Made by a program: the position numbers and the translations under genes. Below are positions 1 through 6,840 of a DNA stretch of 64,000 nt, one piece after another. The stretch is taken from assembly GCF_900100735.1 (NCBI RefSeq), contig NZ_FNCJ01000006.1, positions 310,001-374,000 of the forward strand. The letters are read 5' to 3'. The stretch comes from Paraburkholderia phenazinium (GTDB taxonomy: Bacteria > Pseudomonadota > Gammaproteobacteria > Burkholderiales > Burkholderiaceae). The number at the start of each line of letters is the position of its first letter. The stretch's first letter is position 1. The notes under the pieces are model-generated. The model searched no databases. It worked only from the letters and a program-made list of their open reading frames with translations, and was not told the DNA's origin.

Positions 1-1248
1 ATCGTCACGCGCCAGATCGGTGAGCCAATACTCGGGCGGCTGAAGATAATCGTCGACATCGACATACACCTCGTCGTTGAGCGTCGGCTCGATCGGCGAC
101 ACGTCGACCTGCGAACTCGCGCGTGCCGGGAAGGCTCGCGAGGTCCACTCCCATGCACCACCCTCGCTCTGCTGCGGTTGCCACAGCACTGTCTTGCCCT
201 GCACATCGTCCAGATACGAGACGATCAGATGATGGCGCGTGTGCGTCCAGTCGCACGCCGAGGTCTGCGCGCTCGGCATGAAGAGCGGCACGAAGCGGCG
301 CTCGCCGGCCAGAAACTCGCGCTCGCGGATCGCCAGCAGCGCGCCGCCCGGAAAGTGCGCGCCTTCGCAGGACCAGTCGAGACGCGGTTCGAGCAGCAAC
401 CACCCTTCCCAGCCGCCCACCGCCACATGCTCGGGCACGTCGTACTGCTGCCACGCACCGGCGGCATCGAGGTAGAACGTTTCGGAATCGAAGAAGTCGA
501 CACTGCGCACCACCGTGTGCCGCAAATCGATCGGGTCGTAATTGGCATCGACGCTGATATCGCCAAACTCGCCACGAAACACCACCGGCGCTTCGGCGAG
601 CGCCGTGCCGCGCGACCAGCGCCGCACTTCGCGCGGATAGCCGGAACGCGTCAGTGTCTTGCCGCCTTTGTCCCAGCCCACATAGACCGTATCGCGATCG
701 ATCCACGAGACCGTATGCTTGCCCGCCTTGGGGACGATAAAGCCTTCGCTCAGAAAACGTTGTTCGTCGATATCGAATTCGCGCACCACCACCGCGTCCG
801 AGCCGCCCGGCGACAAGGTCACGAGTGCGCGATCGCCGTCAGGATAGAGGATGTCGAGTTCGACGCAGACCCATGGCGTACCCTCGGCCGCGCCGAGGGC
901 GTCGAAGTCGAGCAGGTTCTGCCACGCCGGAGCGCCTGCACGCCAGCTCGCCCATGAGGTGCGGCGCCAGATGCCTTTGGGATTGCGCTCGTCCTGCCAC
1001 AGATCGTAGGCCCAGTCCTGCCAGCGATCGGGAATCACCGGCCGCTCGTGCGGCAGATAGGCTGCAGCGAGGCGCTGCGTGAGGCTATCGAAGCGTGCCC
1101 CCTTGCACCACGCGACACGGGTGCGCGCGTTCTGCTGCTCGACCCAGGCCATCGCGGCAGGCTCGTCGAGCGACTCGAGTGACAGGAAAGGATCAGGAGA
1201 AAGCGGCCAGAAAACTGAAGTCGGTGAAGTCGAAGCGGATGCGGGCAT
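1..1248 (-). CDS. S9-family prolyl oligopeptidase (N-terminal part, runs off window)
   Basis: This partial gene is read from an ATG at 1248 down to base 1 without a stop, giving 416 codons. It begins MPASASTSPTSVFWPLSPDP and contains stretches typical of the beta-propeller half of prolyl oligopeptidase family (S9A) enzymes, such as AMAWVEQQNART near the start, RDTVYVGWDKG and the DVDDYLQPPEYWLTDL segment near the cut. Family members are about 690 residues long, so the catalytic alpha/beta-hydrolase domain with the Ser-Asp-His triad should lie beyond the left edge. No signal peptide is evident, which suggests a cytoplasmic peptidase acting on short proline-containing peptides. It follows ntrC on the same strand, with an 82-bp gap. 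Confidence 0.8.
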   Translation of the reverse strand, partial: MPASASTSPTSVFWPLSPDPFLSLESLDEPAAMAWVEQQNARTRVAWCKGARFDSLTQRLAAAYLPHERPVIPDRWQDWAYDLWQDERNPKGIWRRTSWASWRAGAPAWQNLLDFDALGAAEGTPWVCVELDILYPDGDRALVTLSPGGSDAVVVREFDIDEQRFLSEGFIVPKAGKHTVSWIDRDTVYVGWDKGGKTLTRSGYPREVRRWSRGTALAEAPVVFRGEFGDISVDANYDPIDLRHTVVRSVDFFDSETFYLDAAGAWQQYDVPEHVAVGGWEGWLLLEPRLDWSCEGAHFPGGALLAIREREFLAGERRFVPLFMPSAQTSACDWTHTRHHLIVSYLDDVQGKTVLWQPQQSEGGAWEWTSRAFPARASSQVDVSPIEPTLNDEVYVDVDDYLQPPEYWLTDLARDD

Positions 1249-1330
1249 GGTGGACCGTCGTAACTGAACAACGACGATTATGCCTTGTGATCCGCCCCGC
1301 CCCCTTTAAGTCCCCCAGATCAAGCCAACC

Positions 1331-2845
1331 TCAAGGTTCGAGGTTCAGTTCCTGAATCTTGCGCGTGATCGTATTGCGGCCGATACCCAGGCGCTCAGCC
1401 GCTTCCACCTTGCGGCCGCGCGTGAAGTCGAGCGCTTCGCGAATCACCGCCGCTTCGAAACGCCGGGCGAGTTCGTCCATCACATCGGGCGCGTTCTCGC
1501 GCAGCATCCGTGCAACCTCGGTGCGCAGGCCGCTCTCCCACGCGGCGACGGCAGCCGCGACCGGCATGCCAGGCATCGACGCCACGTGCGCCGGCAGCGT
1601 GGTCCCGTTCGCCGCCGCCTGCCCCGCGACGCCGCCGGTCGCATCGGCGCCCAGCACGCCGCCCGCGGCGATCTCCGCCGAGCCGGCCTGAGCCGGCACC
1701 AGATCGGGCGGCAGATCCTTGATCTCGATGGTCTGCGCCGGCGCCATGACGGTCAACCAGTTGGCGAGATTCTCGAGCTGGCGCACATTGCCTTGAAACG
1801 GCAGCGATGCGAGGTACGCCAGCGCTTCTTCGGAGACCCGCTTCGGCTCGACGCCGAGATCGCGCGCGCTCTTCTGCAGGAAGTGCCGCGTGAGCAAGGG
1901 AATGTCTTCGCTGCGCTCGCGCAGCGCCGGCAGGCGCAGCCGGATCACATTGAGGCGGTGATACAAGTCCTCGCGGAACAGGCCTTGACGCACGCGCGAT
2001 TCGAGGTTCTGGTGCGTAGCGGCAATCACCCGCACGTTCGCGCGCAACGGATTGTGGCCGCCCACCCGATAGAACTGCCCATCGGAGAGCACGCGCAGCA
2101 AACGCGTCTGCAGATCGAACGGCATGTCGCCGATTTCGTCGAGAAACAGCGTGCCGTTCTCGGCCTGCTCGAAACGCCCCTGGCGCATCGCCTGCGCGCC
2201 GGTGAACGCGCCGCGCTCATGGCCGAATAGTTCGGACTCCAGCAAATCCTTCGGAATCGCTGCCGTATTCAACGCGATGAACGGACCGTTCGCGCGTGGG
2301 CTATGCCGGTGCAAGGCGCGTGCGACCAGTTCCTTACCGGTGCCTGATTCGCCGGTAATGAGCACGGTCGCCGCAGAATGGGACAAGCGGCCGATGGCGC
2401 GGAACATATCCTGCATCGCCGGCGCCTGGCCGAGCATTTCCGGTGCATCGGCAACGCGTTCGTCCCACGTCTGCTCGCCGCGCATGCTTTCGTCGACGGC
2501 GCGGCGGATCAGTTCGACCGCCTTGTCGACGTCGAACGGCTTGGCGAGATATTCGAAGGCGCCGCCCTGAAACGCGGCTACCGCGCTATCGAGATCCGAG
2601 AACGCCGTCATGATGATGACGGGCAAGCCCGGCACCTTGTCGCGTACCGTCTGCAGCAATTCGAGGCCCGAACCGCCGGGCATGCGAATGTCGGACACCA
2701 GCACTTGCGGGCTGTCGTGATCGAGCGCGACTGCTGCATCGCGCACATTCGCGAAGCTGCGCGTCGCGAAGTTCTCACGGGCGAGGGCTTTCTCGAGCAC
2801 CCAGCGTATCGATTGATCGTCGTCTACTATCCAGATCGGCTTCAT
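1331..2845 (-). CDS. ntrC: Nitrogen regulation response regulator NtrC (NR(I))
   Basis: This 504-residue sigma-54-dependent activator is phosphorylated by NtrB and switches on nitrogen-scavenging genes. Three domains are visible. The N-terminal receiver has the acidic DDD pocket at residues 8-10 and the phospho-acceptor Asp52 in VSDIRMPG. The central AAA+ domain carries Walker A GESGTGKE and the sigma-54-contacting loop GAFTGA. The C-terminal Fis-type helix-turn-helix (EAAERLGIGRNTITRKIQEL) binds DNA. An alanine/glycine-rich linker of about 60 residues lies between the AAA+ domain and the HTH. The gene starts 34 bp after ntrB and is probably co-transcribed with it. Confidence 0.97.
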   Translation of the reverse strand: MKPIWIVDDDQSIRWVLEKALARENFATRSFANVRDAAVALDHDSPQVLVSDIRMPGGSGLELLQTVRDKVPGLPVIIMTAFSDLDSAVAAFQGGAFEYLAKPFDVDKAVELIRRAVDESMRGEQTWDERVADAPEMLGQAPAMQDMFRAIGRLSHSAATVLITGESGTGKELVARALHRHSPRANGPFIALNTAAIPKDLLESELFGHERGAFTGAQAMRQGRFEQAENGTLFLDEIGDMPFDLQTRLLRVLSDGQFYRVGGHNPLRANVRVIAATHQNLESRVRQGLFREDLYHRLNVIRLRLPALRERSEDIPLLTRHFLQKSARDLGVEPKRVSEEALAYLASLPFQGNVRQLENLANWLTVMAPAQTIEIKDLPPDLVPAQAGSAEIAAGGVLGADATGGVAGQAAANGTTLPAHVASMPGMPVAAAVAAWESGLRTEVARMLRENAPDVMDELARRFEAAVIREALDFTRGRKVEAAERLGIGRNTITRKIQELNLEP

Positions 2846-2879
2846 ATGGTCGGTCAGAAGTCTTTAGGTGCGTGTGGTA

Positions 2880-4022
2880 TTAGCAGTCGAGCGGCAGCAG
2901 AATCTGAAACTCGGTGTGGCCCGGACGGCTTTCTACTTCGATCAGTCCATCGTGCTGCTGCACGAAAGTCTGCGCGAGCGTGAGACCCAGACCGCTGCCA
3001 TCTTCACGCCCCGAAACGAGCGGATAGAAAATGCGGTCGCGGATATCTTCTGGAATGCCAGGTCCGTTGTCGATGATATGCAAGTCCAATGCCAGCTTAC
3101 ATAAGCGTTTCGCAATGGTGATCTTGCGTGCAATGCGGGTGCGCAATTCGATGCGCGCGTCGCCTTGCGAAATCCGTTCGCGCAACGCTTCAGCCGCATT
3201 GCGCACGATGTTGAGCACCGCCTGAATCAGTTGTTCCTTGTCGCCGCGCAGATCGGGTACGCTCACGTCGTAGTCGCGCTCAATCGTCAGGCCGCGCGGA
3301 AACTCCGCCAGAATCACGGCCCGCACGCGCTCGCACACTTCGTGAATATTCACGTCGCCCACGATATGCGGATGACGGTGCGGCTCGAGCAGCCGGTCGA
3401 CCAGCGTTTGCAGCCGGTCCGACTCCTTGATGATGACCTGGGTGTACTCGCGCAACTCATCGCGCTCGCGCACACCCAGTTCGAATTCCAGCAATTGCGC
3501 CGCACCGCGAATGCCGCCGAGCGGATTCTTGATCTCGTGCGCGAGATTGCGGATCAGTTGTTTGTTGACCGCGGTCAGGTCGTTGATGCGTTCTTCGCGG
3601 TCGGTGCGCAAGTGGCGCTCGTTCTCGAACAGTTCGAGCAGCACGAAGTCCGGCGCGCCTTCGAGATAACCCACGATCGCATGCACATGCAGCGGTTCGT
3701 GGCCCTGGCGCTCCAGCACCGCGTCGAGATGCGTCGCGTGAAAACGGTGAGCGGCAATCGAGGCGACCGTCGCAATCAGCTCGTCCGAGTTCGCGAAGAT
3801 GTCCGGCCACGCCATCTGCGTCAGTTGCCGGCGCGACAACTCGAGCATCGCCTCCGCGGACGGATTGGCAAACGCTACGCGCAGGGTGCGTTTTTCGAGC
3901 ACGAGCACGACCGTCGGCAAGGCCTCGAACCCCGTCAGCAAGCCGGAATCCACCAACTGTGCGTTTTCCGACAGCGGCTCGGCATGCCCCTTTCTTGCTT
4001 TAATCAGATTCTTCAGAACCAT
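2880..4022 (-). CDS. ntrB: Nitrogen regulation sensor histidine kinase NtrB (NR(II))
   Basis: This 380-residue cytoplasmic two-component kinase phosphorylates NtrC under nitrogen limitation and is controlled through PII. An N-terminal PAS-like domain (about residues 25-130) precedes the phospho-acceptor motif NLAHEIKNPLGGIRGAAQLL. The HATPase_c domain follows, with NIVRNAAEAL (N box), DNGPGIP (G1) and GSGLGLTLAQ (G2). No membrane segments are visible, as expected for NtrB. I chose the ATG at 4022 (MVLKNLIKARKG). A longer frame reaches 4112, but it would run into the glnA terminator and lacks a ribosome-binding site. The gene sits between glnA upstream and ntrC downstream, all in the same direction. 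Confidence 0.95.
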   Translation of the reverse strand: MVLKNLIKARKGHAEPLSENAQLVDSGLLTGFEALPTVVLVLEKRTLRVAFANPSAEAMLELSRRQLTQMAWPDIFANSDELIATVASIAAHRFHATHLDAVLERQGHEPLHVHAIVGYLEGAPDFVLLELFENERHLRTDREERINDLTAVNKQLIRNLAHEIKNPLGGIRGAAQLLEFELGVRERDELREYTQVIIKESDRLQTLVDRLLEPHRHPHIVGDVNIHEVCERVRAVILAEFPRGLTIERDYDVSVPDLRGDKEQLIQAVLNIVRNAAEALRERISQGDARIELRTRIARKITIAKRLCKLALDLHIIDNGPGIPEDIRDRIFYPLVSGREDGSGLGLTLAQTFVQQHDGLIEVESRPGHTEFQILLPLDC

Positions 4023-4110
4023 CTTGCAGTCTGGCCGATGAGAGATGGTGGTAAAACAAACCGCCCGCGCTTCGCGAACGGCATCGCAAACGCCAACACT
4101 AGGGCCTAAC

Positions 4111-4138
4111 AAAAAAGGGACGGCGCCGCCGTCCCTTT
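4111..4138 (-). terminator. Rho-independent terminator of glnA
   Basis: An 11-bp perfect inverted repeat (AAAGGGACGGC / GCCGTCCCTTT, 4114-4124 and 4128-4138) has a 3-base loop. On the minus strand it is followed directly by a run of six T residues. It lies between the glnA stop and ntrB, so most glnA transcripts should end here and ntrBC would receive only read-through or its own promoter. Confidence 0.9.
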
Positions 4139-4213
4139 GTGACCCGCATTCGACCAGTCACGAGCGTCGGGCGCGCGCTTCGCCACACCTGGGAGGCGAA
4201 GCGCCATCGCCGC

Positions 4214-5629
4214 TTACAGCGAGTAGTACAGTTCGAACTCGACCGGGTGCGTGGTCATACGCACACGTTGCAGTTCCGCTTCCTTCAGTTCCAGGTAAGC
4301 GTCGATCATCGAATCGGTGAACACACCGCCGCGCGTCAGGAACTCGCGGTCGTTGTGCAGCGCGTCCAGTGCCTGGTCGAGGCCGGCGCACACGGTCGGG
4401 ATCTTTGCATCCTCTTCCGGCGGCAGGTCGTACAGGTTCTTGTCGGCTGCTTCGCCCGGATGGATCTTGTTCTGCACGCCGTCCAGACCTGCCATCATCA
4501 GTGCCGAGAAGCACAGGTACGGGTTAGCCATCGGATCCGGGAAGCGCGTTTCGATACGGCGGCCCTTCGGGTTCGACACGTGCGGAATACGGATCGATGC
4601 CGAACGGTTGCGCGCCGAGTAAGCGAGCTTGACCGGTGCTTCGAAGTGCGGCACGAGACGCTTGTACGAGTTCGTCGTCGGGTTCGTGATGGCGTTCAGC
4701 GCGCGAGCGTGCTTGATGATGCCGCCAATGTAGAACAGCGCGAATTCCGACAGGCCAGCGTAGCCGTTGCCTGCAAACAGGTTCTGGCCGTCCTTCCAGA
4801 TCGACTGGTGAACGTGCATGCCCGAACCGTTGTCGCCCACTACCGGCTTCGGCATGAACGTTGCCGTCTTGCCGTAGGTGTGCGCCACGTTGTGCACGAT
4901 GTACTTCAGTTGCTGCGTCCAGTCAGCGCGTTGCACCAGCGTCGAGAACTTCGTGCCGATTTCGTTCTGGCCCTGGCCTGCGACTTCGTGGTGATGCACT
5001 TCGACCGGAATGCCGATCTGTTCGAGCAGCAGACACATTTCCGAACGGATGTCCTGGAACGAGTCGACCGGCGGCACCGGGAAGTAGCCGCCCTTGACGC
5101 CCGGACGGTGACCGGTGTTGCCACCTTCGAATTCCTTCGCCGACGACCACGGAGCCTCTTCCGAGCCGATCTTCACGAAGCAGCCCGAGATGTCCGTGTT
5201 CCACTGGACCGAGTCGAAAATGAAGAATTCGGGTTCCGGACCGAAGAAAGCCGTGTCGCCAAGGCCCGTGCTCTTCAGATAGGCTTCTGCGCGCTTGGCG
5301 AGCGAACGCGGGTCGCGTTCATAGCCCTTGCCGTCCGCCGGTTCGACCACGTCGCACGTCAGAACGAGCGTCGATTCTTCATAGAACGGGTCGATGAACG
5401 CCGTGTTTGCGTCCGGTACGAGCAGCATGTCCGACGCTTCGATGCCTTTCCAGCCGGCAATCGACGAACCGTCAAACGCATGGCCGCTCTCGAACTTGTC
5501 TTCGTCGAATGCCGACACCGGCACCGATACGTGTTGCTCTTTGCCTCGCGTGTCGGTGAAACGGAAGTCGACAAACTTGACGTCCTCGTCCTTGACGATT
5601 TGCATGACGTCGGCCACGGATTTACTCAT
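4214..5629 (-). CDS. glnA: Type I glutamine synthetase
   Basis: Glutamine synthetase condenses glutamate and ammonia at the cost of ATP. The 471-residue length is typical of the dodecameric GSI-beta enzyme. Visible family signatures are the N-terminal FDGSSIAGWKGI substrate motif, the ATP-binding segment KPVVGDNGSGMHVHQSIWK, and the C-terminal adenylylation site NLYDLPPEE (Tyr about 399). The last implies control by GlnE adenylyltransferase. The ATG at 5629 is preceded by GGAGATAGGTT. The gene has a sigma-54 promoter and an NtrC-type site upstream and its own terminator downstream, so it is a classical Ntr target. Confidence 0.98.
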   Translation of the reverse strand: MSKSVADVMQIVKDEDVKFVDFRFTDTRGKEQHVSVPVSAFDEDKFESGHAFDGSSIAGWKGIEASDMLLVPDANTAFIDPFYEESTLVLTCDVVEPADGKGYERDPRSLAKRAEAYLKSTGLGDTAFFGPEPEFFIFDSVQWNTDISGCFVKIGSEEAPWSSAKEFEGGNTGHRPGVKGGYFPVPPVDSFQDIRSEMCLLLEQIGIPVEVHHHEVAGQGQNEIGTKFSTLVQRADWTQQLKYIVHNVAHTYGKTATFMPKPVVGDNGSGMHVHQSIWKDGQNLFAGNGYAGLSEFALFYIGGIIKHARALNAITNPTTNSYKRLVPHFEAPVKLAYSARNRSASIRIPHVSNPKGRRIETRFPDPMANPYLCFSALMMAGLDGVQNKIHPGEAADKNLYDLPPEEDAKIPTVCAGLDQALDALHNDREFLTRGGVFTDSMIDAYLELKEAELQRVRMTTHPVEFELYYSL

Positions 5630-5771
5630 AACCTATCTCCTGATTAACGAATTCGGCGGATTGAGCCGCCGCCCAAATCTAGCTGACCCGTCCCGGCACG
5701 TCTACCTCGCATTGAGACCACACGAAAGCGGACGCCGAAAGCCGGTGATCGAATCGATCGGCACCTACTAA

Positions 5772-5786
5772 GCAGCTTCTGTGCCA
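5772..5786 (-). promoter_or_regulatory. Sigma-54 (RpoN) promoter of glnA
   Basis: On the minus strand the sequence reads TGGCACAGAAGCTGC. It keeps the invariant -24 GG and -12 GC with exactly ten bases between them, close to the consensus TGGCAC-N5-TTGCW. Transcription would start near 5760, giving a leader of about 130 bases before the glnA ATG. Confidence 0.85.
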
Positions 5787-5954
5787 TGTATGCGCCAAGC
5801 CGGCGCAGAAGCCTCCGCCACGCGCGTTTGCGGGGAATCGGCGCACCTCGACAGGCGTGAACGAGACCTCTTTCTTGAAACAGAAGCACCATCATAGGGC
5901 AATCCAGAAATGCGCATCGGATTGAATCCCCGTTTTGGGGCATTATGCCCGGTT

Positions 5955-5971
5955 TGCACCTTTTTGGCGCA
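5955..5971. promoter_or_regulatory. NtrC-type enhancer site upstream of glnA
   Basis: The 17-bp imperfect palindrome TGCACCTTTTTGGCGCA matches the enteric NtrC consensus TGCACC-N5-GGTGCA with one mismatch. It lies about 195-210 bp upstream of the predicted sigma-54 start site, a plausible enhancer distance. It is also about 100 bp upstream of the rhodanese gene, so an effect on that gene cannot be excluded. Confidence 0.65.
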
Positions 5972-6073
5972 ATTCTCGTCTGACGGATCGGCGTGTCGCG
6001 CCGTGCCGGCGCAGCGCGCACGATGAGGCCGCCGCGCTAGAATGTTCATTTGGTCCGAAGGAGAGTTGCTGTC

Positions 6074-6538
6074 ATGAGTACGCTCGAACAGTTGTATGCG
6101 CAGGCCGAAAAGCGCCGCCTCGAGAACCAGTTGCCCTACGCGGGCGCCCTGTCGCCCGCCGAGGCCTTCGAGCTGCTGCAACTCGATCCGCACACCCGCC
6201 TCGTCGACGTGCGCACGCGCGCGGAACTCGATTGGGTCGGCCGGCCGGTGGTCGGCGACGGCCAGTACGCACACGTCGAGTGGACCCGCTATCCGGGGGC
6301 GGTACCGAATCAGGAATTCCTGCAGCAGTTGGGCACGGCCGCAACGGCCGATACGCCCGTGCTGTTTCTGTGCCGCAGCGCCGCGCGCTCGAAGCTCGCC
6401 GCCATCGCCGCAACGCAAGCCGGTTTTACCAAGGCCTTCGACCTGCTGGAAGGCTTTGAAGGCGACAAGGACGGCCAGGGGCATCGAAAGACGGTCTCGG
6501 GGTGGTGTTTCCGCGGTTTGCCGTGGATCGGCGCGTAA
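6074..6538 (+). CDS. Rhodanese-like domain protein (sulfurtransferase)
   Basis: This is a single-domain rhodanese of 154 residues. The ATG at 6074 has the strong ribosome-binding site AAGGAGAG eleven bases upstream. Conserved features are the N-terminal CH2A-like VDVRTRAELDWVG and the active-site loop CRSAARS with the catalytic cysteine, followed by the GFEGDKDGQGHR segment typical of proteobacterial single-domain rhodaneses. It probably transfers sulfur between small thiols in the cytoplasm. It is divergent from glnA, and the intergenic region of 444 bp holds the glnA regulatory sites. Confidence 0.88.
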   Translation: MSTLEQLYAQAEKRRLENQLPYAGALSPAEAFELLQLDPHTRLVDVRTRAELDWVGRPVVGDGQYAHVEWTRYPGAVPNQEFLQQLGTAATADTPVLFLCRSAARSKLAAIAATQAGFTKAFDLLEGFEGDKDGQGHRKTVSGWCFRGLPWIGA

Positions 6539-6547
6539 GGGCCGCTT

Positions 6548-6605
6548 ACGCTTAGGCCTTCCTATGCTTAGGCCTTCCTATGCTTAGGCCTTCCTACGCT
6601 TAGGG
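6548..6605. repeat. 16-bp tandem repeat, about 3.6 copies
   Basis: Just after the rhodanese stop, the unit RYGCTTAGGCCTTCCT-like (for example ATGCTTAGGCCTTCCT) is repeated head to tail at 6548-6563, 6564-6579 and 6580-6595, with a partial copy to 6605. Degenerate CGCTTA-type echoes continue to about 6645. The units differ only at the first two bases. No coding role is apparent. Confidence 0.85.
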
Positions 6606-6708
6606 CCCGCTTGCGCTTAACGGCTGCTTACGCGTAACGCCCGCTTAAAGCCGCGCCCGCATATGAAAGCCAGCGGAGCGTGACAGCCGCAACCCGCTAG
6701 AAACGGCA

Positions 6709-6743
6709 CGCGCCGACGACACATTGACTGCATCGTCGGCGCG
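6709..6743. other. Strong hairpin between convergent genes
   Basis: An 11-bp perfect inverted repeat (CGCGCCGACGA at 6709-6719 and TCGTCGGCGCG at 6733-6743) has a 13-base loop. It sits between the converging rhodanese and GH92 genes. There is no T tract on either side, so it is either a weak bidirectional terminator or an mRNA 3'-end stabiliser. The rest of 6606-6840 shows no gene. Confidence 0.55.
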
Positions 6744-6840
6744 CGATGTGACACTGCGATGATGCGGCATCGTGAACACCCAACTGCCGCACGACGACCG
6801 CTTCGCTGATTGGGTGCCGCTCTAAAGACGCCCTCTCAAC

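Noticed and set aside
4139..5647. 502-codon open frame opposite glnA
   Set aside because: It is a shadow produced by high third-position GC opposite the certain glnA gene. The product is low-complexity Arg/His-rich and matches no family.
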